Source: Streptomyces sp. A3M-1-3
GTDB taxonomy: Bacteria; Actinomycetota; Actinomycetes; Streptomycetales; Streptomycetaceae
Length of the DNA: 64,000 nt
Assembly: GCF_024213665.1 (NCBI RefSeq)
Contig: NZ_JANAVP010000001.1
Span: 350,363-414,362, forward strand
Reading direction: 5' to 3'
In this document: positions 56,862 through 64,000 of the stretch, one piece after another
Layout of the letters: each line of letters opens with the position of its first letter
Position numbering within the stretch: the stretch's first letter is position 1
Notes under the pieces: generated by a model
What the model saw: only the letters and a program-made list of their open reading frames with translations
What the model was told of the DNA's origin: nothing
The model's database searches: none
Made by a program: the position numbers and the translations under genes

Positions 56862-57779
56862 CTACGAGCCCAACGGCAGAACGCTCGCACCCGCGGCGTC
56901 GAGAGCCAGCCGGTTGGCCGCCCACCCCTCGCCCGCAAGCCGTGCGACCTTGTCGGCCGCACTGTCCTCGGCCAGCGCAAGGACCGTGGGGCCCGCGCCG
57001 GAGATGACCGCGGGGACGCCGTCCGCGCGCAGTCGGTTGACCAGGGCCACGCTCTCCGGCATCGCCGGGGCACGGTACTCCTGGTGGAGCCGGTCCTCGG
57101 TGGCCGGCAGCAGCAGCTCGGGGCGCCTGGTCAGCGCCTCGACGAGCAGGCCCGCGCGGCCGGCGTTGGCCGCCGCGTCCACGTGCGGGACGGTACGGGG
57201 CAGCAGTCCGCGGGCGGTCTCGGTGAGGACCGGCTTTCCGGGTACGAAAACCACCGGAACGATGGAATCCGCGGGGTCCATCCTGATCGCGCGGGCCGCT
57301 CCGCCGTCCATCCAGGCGAGCGTGAAGCCGCCGAGGAGACAGGCGGCGACGTTGTCGGGGTGGCCCTCGATCTCGGTGGCCAGCTCCAGGAGCGCGGCGT
57401 CGTCGAGCTTCGCGTCGCCCCCTATCGTCACGGCGCGCGCGGCGACGATGCCGGCGCAGATGGCGGCCGAGGAGGAGCCGAGGCCGCGCCCGTGCGGGAT
57501 GCGGTTGGCGCAGACGACCTCGAGGCCGCGTGGCTGCCCGCCGAGCAGGTCGAACGCGGTGCGCAGGGAGCGTACGAGCAGATGGCTCTCGTCGCGCGGA
57601 AGGGTCTCGGCCCCCTCACCCGCGATGTCGATGTGCAGGCCGGAGTCGGCCACGCGGACGACCACGTCGTCGTACAGCCCCAGGGCCAGGCCCAGGGCAT
57701 CGAAGCCCGGGCCGAGATTGGCGCTGGTGGCGGGGACGCGCACCCGTACGGCGGCGGCGCGGAACGCTGGACCGGCCAT
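56862..57779 (-). CDS. thrB: Homoserine kinase
   Basis: A 305-residue GHMP kinase from ATG 57779 (AAGGAG upstream). Motifs: VRVPATSANLGPGFDALGLALGLYDDV, ATP-binding NRIPHGRGLGSSSAAICAGIVAA and the C-terminal GVPAVISGAGPTVLAL. It phosphorylates homoserine in threonine synthesis. It is last in the hom-thrC-thrB series but 230 bases behind thrC, with a hairpin and a possible own promoter (-10 TAGGCT, 57892-57887). Confidence 0.96.
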   Translation of the reverse strand: MAGPAFRAAAVRVRVPATSANLGPGFDALGLALGLYDDVVVRVADSGLHIDIAGEGAETLPRDESHLLVRSLRTAFDLLGGQPRGLEVVCANRIPHGRGLGSSSAAICAGIVAARAVTIGGDAKLDDAALLELATEIEGHPDNVAACLLGGFTLAWMDGGAARAIRMDPADSIVPVVFVPGKPVLTETARGLLPRTVPHVDAAANAGRAGLLVEALTRRPELLLPATEDRLHQEYRAPAMPESVALVNRLRADGVPAVISGAGPTVLALAEDSAADKVARLAGEGWAANRLALDAAGASVLPLGS

Positions 57780-57913
57780 CGCTCGATGACTCTCCTTGTG
57801 AGACTGCGAGATTTTCGAAGATGTACCAACTACCCGAGGGCCATTGCGGCAACACCGCGGCATATGCGGCGGGGCGGGTTCAGTACAGCCTATCGAAGGA
57901 AGGTTCTGTCGCG

Positions 57914-57970
57914 ACATAGGGCGCACAGGAGGCGCACGATGCGTGTCGCACGCCGCCTGTGCTCCTATGT
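57914..57970 (-). terminator. Hairpin between thrC and thrB
   Basis: ACATAGG (57914-57920) pairs with CCTATGT (57964-57970), and GCACAGG plus GGCG inside pair with CGCC and CCTGTGC with small bulges. It starts about 40 bases after the thrC stop and suggests that thrB is at least partly separately expressed. Confidence 0.6.
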
Positions 57971-58009
57971 ACGGTCTTGATCGGCTTTACGGCATCTGTT
58001 TACGCGAGG

Positions 58010-59092
58010 CTACGCGAGGCCGAGGCGCTCGGCGGCCGCTGCGGCGTCCACCGGGACGGTGACAGGCTGCGGCGCTCCCGCGACGGCCCAGTCGGGGTCC
58101 TTCAGGCCGTTTCCGGTGACCGTACAGACGATCTTCTGCCCCGGATCCACCTTGCCCTGTTCGGCGGCCTTCAGCAGACCGGCGACGGAGGCGGCCGACG
58201 CCGGCTCCACGAAGACGCCCTCCTGGGCGGCCAACAGGCGGTAGGCGGCCAGGATCTGGCGGTCCGTCACCTCGTCGATGAAGCCGCCCGACTCGTCCCG
58301 GGCGGCCAGTGCGTACTGCCAGGAGGCCGGGTTGCCGATGCGGATCGCGGTGGCGATGGTCGAGGGGTCCTTGACCGGCTCGCCGCGCACGATCGGCGCG
58401 GAGCCGGAGGCCTGGAAGCCCCACATGCGCGGGCTGTGCGTGGCCATCTTGTCCCGCGCGTACTCGGTGTAGCCCTTCCAGTACGCCGTGATGTTACCGG
58501 CGTTGCCGACCGGCAGGAGGTGGATGTCCGGGGCGTCGCCGAGCGCGTCGACAATCTCGAACGCCGCGGTCTTCTGGCCCTCGATCCGGACCGGATTGAC
58601 CGAATTGACCAGCGCCACCGGGTAGTTGTCGGAAAGGCTGCGGGCCAGCGTCAGGCAGTCGTCGAAGTTTCCGTCGACCTGGAGGATCTTCGCGCCGTGG
58701 ATGAGCGCCTGGCCCATCTTGCCCAGCGCGATCTTGCCCTGGGGCACCAGGACCGCGCAGACCATCCCGGCGCGTACCGCGTAGGCGGCGGCCGAGGCGG
58801 AGGTGTTGCCGGTGGAGGCGCAGATGACGGCCTGCGCGCCTTCCTCCTTGGCCCGGGTGATCGCCATGGTCATACCGCGGTCCTTGAAGGACCCGGTCGG
58901 GTTCGCACCCTCGACCTTGAGGTGCACCTCGCAGCCGGTGCGCTCGGAGAGGACCTGCGCGGGGACGAGAGGCGTACCGCCCTCACGGAGCGTGACAACG
59001 GGAGTCGTGTCGCTGACCGGAAGCCGGTCGCGGTACTCCTCGATGATGCCGCGCCACTGATGGGTGCCGGTTCCCTGAGTACGGACGCTCAT
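58010..59092 (-). CDS. thrC: Threonine synthase
   Basis: A 360-residue PLP enzyme. The PLP lysine is Lys70 in [15 protein letters not shown]; the phosphate loop is [16 protein letters not shown] and the ring-binding [18 protein letters not shown] is present. It converts phosphohomoserine to threonine. It starts six bases after the hom stop, with its GGAGAG site inside the end of hom, so the two are coupled. The last codons contain a tandem TACGCGAGGC repeat across the stop. Confidence 0.97.
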   Translation of the reverse strand: MSVRTQGTGTHQWRGIIEEYRDRLPVSDTTPVVTLREGGTPLVPAQVLSERTGCEVHLKVEGANPTGSFKDRGMTMAITRAKEEGAQAVICASTGNTSASAAAYAVRAGMVCAVLVPQGKIALGKMGQALIHGAKILQVDGNFDDCLTLARSLSDNYPVALVNSVNPVRIEGQKTAAFEIVDALGDAPDIHLLPVGNAGNITAYWKGYTEYARDKMATHSPRMWGFQASGSAPIVRGEPVKDPSTIATAIRIGNPASWQYALAARDESGGFIDEVTDRQILAAYRLLAAQEGVFVEPASAASVAGLLKAAEQGKVDPGQKIVCTVTGNGLKDPDWAVAGAPQPVTVPVDAAAAAERLGLA

Positions 59093-59098
59093 TGCTGG

Positions 59099-60400
59099 TT
59101 ACTCTCCTTCAACACGCATGATGCTGGCGACACCCCGCACGGTGTCGAGCTGTCGCAGTGCCTCGACGGTCCCGGAGAGGGCGGCGTCGGGCGCGCGGTG
59201 GGTGACGACGACGAGGGAGGCCTCGCCGTCCCCGTCGGGTCGGCCCTGCTGGCGCACCGTATCGATGGATACGCCGTGCTCGGCGAAGACCGTCGCGACC
59301 TGGGCGAGTACACCCGGCTTGTCGGCCACGTCGAGGCTGATGTGGTACCGCGTCACGACCTCGCCCATATGGCTCACGGGCAGCCGGGTGTACGCGGACT
59401 CGCCGGGTCCGGTGGTCTCGGCGACGATGTTGCGGCAGACGGCGACGAGGTCGCCGAGGACCGCGGAGGCGGTCGGCGAGCCGCCCGCGCCCGGTCCGTA
59501 GAACATCAGCCGGCCGGCCGCCTCGGCCTCGACGAACACCGCGTTGTACGCCTCGCGGACGGAGGCCAGCGGATGGGTGAGCGGGATCATCGCCGGGTGG
59601 ACGCGGGCGGTGACGGACGCACCGTCCGCGGCGCGCTCCAGGATGGCGAGCAGTTTGATGGTGCAGCCCATGCGCTTGGCGGAGGCGAAGTCGGCGGCGC
59701 TGACCTCGGTCATGCCCTCGCGGTACACGTCGTCGAGGCGGACCCGGGTGTGGAAGGCGATGCCGGCCAGGATCGCGGCCTTGGCGGCGGCGTCGAAGCC
59801 CTCGACGTCGGCGGTCGGGTCGGCCTCGGCGTAACCGAGGGCGGTGGCCTCGTCGAGCGCCTCGGAGTAGCCGGCGCCGGAGGTGTCCATCTTGTCGAGG
59901 ATGAAGTTCGTGGTCCCGTTGACGATGCCCAGGACCCGGTTCACCTTGTCGCCGGCCAGCGACTCGCGCAGCGGCCGTACGAGCGGAATGGCGCCCGCAA
60001 CCGCTGCCTCGTAGTAGAGGTCCCGGCCGTGCTCCTCGGCGGCGGCGTGGAGGGCCGCGCCGTCCTCGGCGAGCAGCGCCTTGTTCGCCGAGACGACGCT
60101 CGCGCCGTGCTCGAAGGCGGTGGTGATCAGGGAGCGGGCGGGCTCGACGCCGCCGATGACCTCGATGACGACGTCGATGTCGCCGCGTTTGACCAGCGCG
60201 GTGGCATCCGTGGTGACCAGGGCGGGGTCGATCCCCTCGCGCACCTTGGAGGGGCGGCGGACGGCGACGCCGGCGAGCTCCACCGGCGCCCCGATCCGGG
60301 CGGCGAGGTCGTCGGCGTGCGTCGTCATGATGCGCGCCACCTCTGAGCCGACCACTCCACAGCCCAGCAGCGCCACCTTCAGCGGACGCGTACGCATCAT
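59099..60400 (-). CDS. hom: Homoserine dehydrogenase
   Basis: A 433-residue enzyme starting MMRTRPLKVALLGCGVVGSEVARIM at ATG 60400 (60397 equally possible). NAD(P)-binding GCGVVG, substrate region YYEAAVAGAIPLVRPLRESLAGDKVNRVLGIVNGTTNFIL and catalytic Asp/Lys in LGYAEADPTADVEGFDAAAKAAIL. A C-terminal ACT domain (RYHISLDVADKPGVLAQVATVFAEHGVSIDTVRQQG) should give threonine feedback control. It lies 138 bases behind lysA. Confidence 0.97.
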   Translation of the reverse strand: MMRTRPLKVALLGCGVVGSEVARIMTTHADDLAARIGAPVELAGVAVRRPSKVREGIDPALVTTDATALVKRGDIDVVIEVIGGVEPARSLITTAFEHGASVVSANKALLAEDGAALHAAAEEHGRDLYYEAAVAGAIPLVRPLRESLAGDKVNRVLGIVNGTTNFILDKMDTSGAGYSEALDEATALGYAEADPTADVEGFDAAAKAAILAGIAFHTRVRLDDVYREGMTEVSAADFASAKRMGCTIKLLAILERAADGASVTARVHPAMIPLTHPLASVREAYNAVFVEAEAAGRLMFYGPGAGGSPTASAVLGDLVAVCRNIVAETTGPGESAYTRLPVSHMGEVVTRYHISLDVADKPGVLAQVATVFAEHGVSIDTVRQQGRPDGDGEASLVVVTHRAPDAALSGTVEALRQLDTVRGVASIMRVEGE

Positions 60401-60498
60401 CGACCTACGCCTTTCATCAGCACAGCCCTGTACTTCTACGGTGGGACCAGTCTCACTCACCGGACGGGAGTTTCTATCCCCGGTCCAGATTGCGAGAC

Positions 60499-60532
60499 GT
60501 TTGTGGGGGTCTGGGGGCTTGCCCCCGGAAAA
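60499..60532 (+). repeat. Dispersed intergenic palindrome, copy 3
   Basis: GTTTGTGGGGGTCTGGGGGC, TT loop, GCCCCCGGAAAA repeats the plan of 4602-4637 and 40813-40849. GGGGGC (60513-60518) pairs with GCCCCC (60521-60526). It sits between lysA and hom. Confidence 0.65.
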
Positions 60533-60538
60533 TGAGCA

Positions 60539-61930
60539 TCAGCCGATATCGAGACGCAGCAGATCTTCCTCCGTCTCGCGCCGGACGATCACCCGCGCCT
60601 CCCCGTCCTTGACCGCGACGACGGGCGGGCGGAGGGCGTGGTTGTAGTTGCTCGCCATCGAGCGGCAGTACGCGCCGGTGGCCGGGACCGCGATCAGGTC
60701 GCCGGGCGCCAGGTCGGCGGGGAGGAAGGCGTCGCGTACGACGATGTCGCCGCTCTCGCAGTGCTTGCCGACGACGCGGACGAGCATCGGCTCGGCGGTC
60801 GACGTCCGCGAGACGAGGGCGACGCTGTAATCGGCGTCGTAGAGCGCGGTGCGGATGTTGTCCGACATGCCGCCGTCGACACTGACATACGTACGCAGGC
60901 CGTCGAGCGGCTTGATGGTGCCGACCTGGTAGAGCGTGAACGCGGTCGGGCCGACGACGGCACGGCCCGGCTCGACGGAGATGCGGGGCGTGGTCAGCCC
61001 GGCGGCCTCGCACTCACGGGTGACGATCTCGCTGAGCGCCTTGGCGATCTCGTACGGCTCGCTCGGGTCGTCCTCCGAGACGTACGCGATGCCGAGGCCG
61101 CCGCCGAGGTCGATCTCGGGCAGTTCGACCCCGTGCTCGTCCCGTACTTCGGCGAGCAGCTGGACGACGCGGCGGGCGGACACCTCGAATCCCGCCATGT
61201 CGAAGATCTGCGATCCGATGTGCGAGTGGATGCCGATCAGTTCCAGGCCGTCCAGCTTGAGGGCGCGCCGTACTGCTTCGGCGGCCTGCCCCCCGGCGAG
61301 CGCGATCCCGAACTTCTGATCTTCATGAGCCGTGGCGATGAACTCGTGCGTGTGGGCCTCGACGCCGACCGTGACACGGATCTGTACGCGCTGGCGCTTG
61401 CCGAGGCTCTGCGCGATGTGCGCAACGCGGACGATCTCCTGGAAGGAGTCGAGGACGATCCGCCCGACCCCGACCCGGACGGCCCGCTCGATCTCCTCGA
61501 CCGACTTGTTGTTCCCGTGGAACGCGATGCGCTCGGCGGGCATCCCGGCGTCGAGGGCCGTGGTCAGCTCGCCACCGGAACAGACGTCGAGGTTGAGGCC
61601 CTCCTCCTTGAGCCATCGCACAACGGCCCGGGAGAGGAAGGCCTTTCCGGCGTAGAACACGTCCGCGTCCTTGCCGAACGCGTCGGCCCAGGCGCGGCAG
61701 CGGGCCCGGAAGTCGGCCTCGTCCATGAAATAGGCGGGGGTGCCGAACTCCTCGGCGAGCCGGGTCACTTCGATCCCGCCGACGGTGACGACGCCGTCCT
61801 CGTTCCGCGTGACGGTTCGCGACCACACGTGCGCGTCAAGGGCGTTGAGGTCGGTGGGCGGCGCGGTGTAGTGGCCCTCGGGAAGGACATCCGCGTGACG
61901 GGGCCCGGCGGGGTGTGCGGAACGGCTCAT
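60539..61930 (-). CDS. lysA: Diaminopimelate decarboxylase
   Basis: A 463-residue alanine-racemase-fold PLP enzyme. PLP lysine 96 in DVFYAGKAFLSRA, HGNNKSVEEIERAV, the GIHSHIGSQIFDM strand, LGGGLGIAYVSEDDP, RISVEPGRAVVGPTAFTLYQVG and the active-site CESGDIVVRD cysteine are present. It decarboxylates meso-diaminopimelate to lysine, the last step. The start at ATG 61930 lies 28 bases after nrtL on the same strand. Confidence 0.97.
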   Translation of the reverse strand: MSRSAHPAGPRHADVLPEGHYTAPPTDLNALDAHVWSRTVTRNEDGVVTVGGIEVTRLAEEFGTPAYFMDEADFRARCRAWADAFGKDADVFYAGKAFLSRAVVRWLKEEGLNLDVCSGGELTTALDAGMPAERIAFHGNNKSVEEIERAVRVGVGRIVLDSFQEIVRVAHIAQSLGKRQRVQIRVTVGVEAHTHEFIATAHEDQKFGIALAGGQAAEAVRRALKLDGLELIGIHSHIGSQIFDMAGFEVSARRVVQLLAEVRDEHGVELPEIDLGGGLGIAYVSEDDPSEPYEIAKALSEIVTRECEAAGLTTPRISVEPGRAVVGPTAFTLYQVGTIKPLDGLRTYVSVDGGMSDNIRTALYDADYSVALVSRTSTAEPMLVRVVGKHCESGDIVVRDAFLPADLAPGDLIAVPATGAYCRSMASNYNHALRPPVVAVKDGEARVIVRRETEEDLLRLDIG

Positions 61931-61958
61931 GGTTCTTGTCTCTCTGTCACAAGTGCTG

Positions 61959-62993
61959 TCACAAGTATTCGGGTGCGTCGATGCCGAGCAGGGACAGGCC
62001 GCCGGCGAGCACCGTCCCGGCGGCCTGGGCGAGGGCGAGACGGGAACGGTGGGCGACCGAGGGTTTCTCGTCGCCGAGGGGCAGCACGGTGTGCTGGAAG
62101 GCGAGGAACGCGTCCGCGGTGGCTTCGAGATGCCGGGCCAGCCGGTCGGGCGCCTGCTGCCGCGCGGCGACGGCGAGGACGGCGGGGTACTCGCCGAGCG
62201 CGCCGAGGAGCGCGGGGGCGCCGACGGCTTCCTCGTACGCGCCGGCGAAGCCCAGCTCCGCGGCCGCGCGGGTGAGCGCGCGGGTACGGGAATGCGCGTA
62301 CCGGACGCGGAAGAGCGGGTTGCTCTCGCGCTGTATGAGCAGCTCGTCCCCGGTGTGCGGACGGTCATGACCGGCGGGCCGCAGCAGTGCCCAGCGGACG
62401 GCGTCGGGCCCGAACCGGCGCAGCAGGTCGCCGGCACTCCGCGCGGCGGGGACGGGACCGGGGCCGACGCATCCGGCCAGGTACTCGGTGGCCACGCGCA
62501 GATGCACCCAGTCGGGATCGGGAACCTCGTCGCAGGTCACCCGGACGAGGGCTCCCTGCGACCGCAGAATCCGCCCGACGGAGTCGGCGACAACGGCGGC
62601 ACGGACCTCGCGGCGATGGCGGCACCGCAGAACCTGCCCGCTCATGGAATCGCCGTGCCCGTACCGGCTCCCCTGCTGGAGCACCTCTTGTACGAGGGCG
62701 TGGCGGGCGTCTGTGTCCAGGGTGATGTTGAGGAATCCGGGCCCGGTGATCTCGACGCCGGCGATCCCCCGGCTCTGCGTGAGCCGGTGCCGCAGCGCCT
62801 CGGCGACCTGGAGCGCCGGCACACCGGCGTCGCGCGCGAGCCGCATCGCCACATTGGTCGCGTAGTCCCCCCGCCCGCCGGGCCGGGGCCGCTCCACCTG
62901 CACCCGCTCGGGCACGGCCACCCGCAACCCGTCCTCCTCGACGGCGCGGCGGACGCTGCGCAGCACGGTGCGGGAGAGATCGGCGGGGGTCAC
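61959..62993 (-). CDS. nrtL: ArgS-related anticodon-binding protein NrtL
   Basis: A 344-residue protein from GTG 62993. It resembles a shortened arginyl-tRNA synthetase: an N-terminal Add1-like part (RVQVERPRPGGRGDYATNVAMRLARDAG, GVEITGPGFLNITLD), a reduced catalytic core (RREVRAAVVADSVGRILRSQGALVRV) without HIGH and KMSKS, and a C-terminal DALR anticodon-binding domain (NPLFRVRYAHSRTRALTRAAAELG, VLAGGLSLLGIDAPEYL). True ArgRS is about 580 residues. It is probably non-charging; binding of tRNA-Arg and a regulatory role over the lysine/threonine genes are guesses. Confidence 0.9.
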   Translation of the reverse strand: MTPADLSRTVLRSVRRAVEEDGLRVAVPERVQVERPRPGGRGDYATNVAMRLARDAGVPALQVAEALRHRLTQSRGIAGVEITGPGFLNITLDTDARHALVQEVLQQGSRYGHGDSMSGQVLRCRHRREVRAAVVADSVGRILRSQGALVRVTCDEVPDPDWVHLRVATEYLAGCVGPGPVPAARSAGDLLRRFGPDAVRWALLRPAGHDRPHTGDELLIQRESNPLFRVRYAHSRTRALTRAAAELGFAGAYEEAVGAPALLGALGEYPAVLAVAARQQAPDRLARHLEATADAFLAFQHTVLPLGDEKPSVAHRSRLALAQAAGTVLAGGLSLLGIDAPEYL

Positions 62994-63063
62994 GGGACAA
63001 GCGTATGGGAGGAGGGGGGTCCTTCCGCGAACCGGTTTCGCCATGTGGTCGTCGGGGCGGCCG

Positions 63064-63504
63064 TCAGCCTCGCTTGTGGCCCGCCCCGGCGCCTTGCCTG
63101 CCGTCGGCGGACGGCGGATCCTCCCTGCGTTCGCGGCGCGTCAGCTGCCGGACGAGCCGGACGAGCTCGGCCGGCTCGAACGGCTTGGCAAGGAAGGCAT
63201 CCACCCCGGCCGCGGCGCCGCCGTCCACCTCGTGCTGTGTACAGGCACTGACGATGGCGACGGGCAGATGGCGCGTCCGCGGATCGGAACGCAGCCGCGC
63301 GGCGGTCCGCAGCCCGTCGAGGCGCGGCATCACCACATCGAGCGTGATCACATCCGGACGCACCCGGTGCACGATCTCCAGACACTCGGCACCATCGGCC
63401 GCGGTCACGACCTCGAAGCCCTCCAGCTCGAGATTGACCCTGATCAGCTGCCGGATGACCTTGTTGTCGTCAACAACAAGCACCCGGCCGGACGCGCCTG
63501 ACAC
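63064..63504 (-). CDS. Single-domain response regulator (CheY-like receiver)
   Basis: A 146-residue protein from GTG 63504. Receiver domain: GRVLVVDDNKVIRQLIRVNLE (acidic pair), phospho-acceptor Asp in DVITLDVVMPRLDG, Ser in VAIVSACTQ and Lys in AFLAKPFEPAEL. No DNA-binding domain; the last 25 residues are basic and disordered (RREDPPSADGRQGAGAGHKRG). No kinase is adjacent. It lies 70 bases ahead of nrtL-lysA on the same strand. Confidence 0.92.
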   Translation of the reverse strand: MSGASGRVLVVDDNKVIRQLIRVNLELEGFEVVTAADGAECLEIVHRVRPDVITLDVVMPRLDGLRTAARLRSDPRTRHLPVAIVSACTQHEVDGGAAAGVDAFLAKPFEPAELVRLVRQLTRRERREDPPSADGRQGAGAGHKRG

Positions 63505-63705
63505 AACTCGAGAGTAGGTTGCCCGCCTGGGCCGCGTCCGGGTTTTACCCACTTCCACCCCGTGCAGGGGAGCAAGGGGGAACGGTGGGGCCGATGCGAC
63601 GGATGGGACCCCAAGGGACGGGCCCACGGGAGCGGAAATACCCTTTCCTGGAGACCCCGCAGGAGCTGGTAGGGTTCTACCCGTCGCCAGCCAACAGGGC
63701 GACAC

Positions 63706-63777
63706 GCCCCCGTAGCTCAGGGGATAGAGCAACGGCCTCCGGAGCCGTGTGCGCAGGTTCGAATCCTGCCGGGGGCA
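63706..63777 (+). tRNA. tRNA-Arg, anticodon CCG
   Basis: A 72-base cloverleaf: acceptor GCCCCCG (63706-63712) with CGGGGGC (63770-63776), discriminator A, D arm GCTC...GAGC, anticodon arm ACGGC-CTCCGGA-GCCGT with CCG, T arm GCAGG-TTCGAAT-CCTGC. CCA is not encoded. A TAGGGT at 63670-63675 is a likely -10. Confidence 0.97.
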
Positions 63778-63787
63778 CTCCGGATCA

Positions 63788-63827
63788 ACTCCCTGACCTG
63801 CAGAAATGCAGGTCAGGGAGTTTTTTT
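63788..63827 (+). terminator. Rho-independent terminator of the tRNA-Arg gene
   Basis: A perfect 14-bp stem (63789-63802 with 63807-63820), GAAA tetraloop, then seven T residues (63821-63827). It is the only classical stem plus T-run in the window. Confidence 0.95.
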
Positions 63828-64000
63828 CCATGCCAAAACCTAAACGGTCTCCTGACCGTTGCTCTTTTCGGAGCTCACAGCACCTCCAATGCTGGATTCG
63901 GCCGCCTCGACTCGTGGATTTACGCAGGTCAGCGATCCAGCGCACCTTCGGTGCGCGCCGGGGGCGTGGTAAATGCCGTGGCGTGCGCCGGGGGTGCTTC
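63828..64000. other. Region after the tRNA, no gene seen
   Basis: Contains a second hairpin (AACGGTC 63843-63849 with GACCGTT 63854-63860) followed by CTTTT, and GCGCACC-TTC-GGTGCGC (63940-63956). I find no coding sequence, integrase or repeat of the tRNA 3' end before the edge. The sequence is less G/C-rich than its surroundings at 63820-63900. Confidence 0.45.

Noticed and set aside
61959..62993. Truncated arginyl-tRNA synthetase pseudogene
   Set aside because: The frame is intact with good codon use and both end domains, and matches a conserved Streptomyces family, so it is a real gene.

Overview
The window is a stretch of high-GC actinobacterial core chromosome, almost certainly Streptomyces. 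The evidence is very strong G/C preference at third codon positions, frequent GTG and TTG starts, many overlapping stop/start codons, and marker genes: the tip-growth coiled-coil proteins Scy and FilP, NucS, the ArgS-like NrtL, a CBM2-FnIII-GH18 chitinase, actinobacterial-length ATP synthase delta and Rho with a long basic N-terminal domain. From memory, the gene order resembles the SCO5350-SCO5420 part of the S. coelicolor chromosome. I see no prophage, transposase, CRISPR array or biosynthetic cluster.

Layout. Position 1-3,600 holds the start of a divergent HemB-like gene with a TTA codon, then a small leftward operon of exported or membrane proteins (DUF6230, DUF6114 and a Pro/Ala/Ser-rich surface protein). 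Position 3,600-15,500 has a thioredoxin-TPR protein, a TetR regulator, isobutyryl-CoA mutase large subunit, two DUF3817 membrane proteins, two MarR regulators, a three-gene AIM24 operon, MeaB, a thiolase and methylmalonyl-CoA epimerase. It also holds two apparently frameshifted genes and a 98-bp tandem repeat. Position 15,500-21,000 encodes Scy and FilP, followed by stacked hairpins. Position 21,000-36,200 carries an ABC exporter, an LLM oxidoreductase, NucS, a membrane-anchored ATPase with a Thr/Gly repeat tail, a STAS protein, 3-hydroxybutyryl-CoA dehydrogenase, cobalamin adenosyltransferase, a two-component system, a chitinase with DasR-type promoter sites, and DUF2550.

From 36,300 to 63,500 every gene reads leftward: the atpIBEFHAGDC operon, a WecA/TagO-type transferase, a divergent serine hydroxymethyltransferase, an LMW-phosphatase homologue without its catalytic cysteine, tsaC, prmC, prfA, rpmE, an LCP ligase, a secreted trypsin with FG-GAP repeats, rho, and thrB-thrC-hom-lysA-nrtL, plus a lone response regulator. 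A tRNA-Arg(CCG) with a textbook terminator lies near the right end.

How the genes fit together. IcmA, MeaB, methylmalonyl-CoA epimerase, cobalamin adenosyltransferase, thiolase and 3-hydroxybutyryl-CoA dehydrogenase form a dispersed acyl-CoA and B12-dependent mutase set that supplies propionyl-, butyryl- and methylmalonyl-CoA units. The right half is translation, energy, cell-envelope and aspartate-family amino-acid housekeeping. The most unusual signals are the perfect palindrome filling the icmA promoter spacer, the decaying genes beside icmA, the triple AIM24 operon, the Cys-to-Ser phosphatase, the altered SHMT, a short 3'-end gene duplication, and several families of intergenic palindromes.
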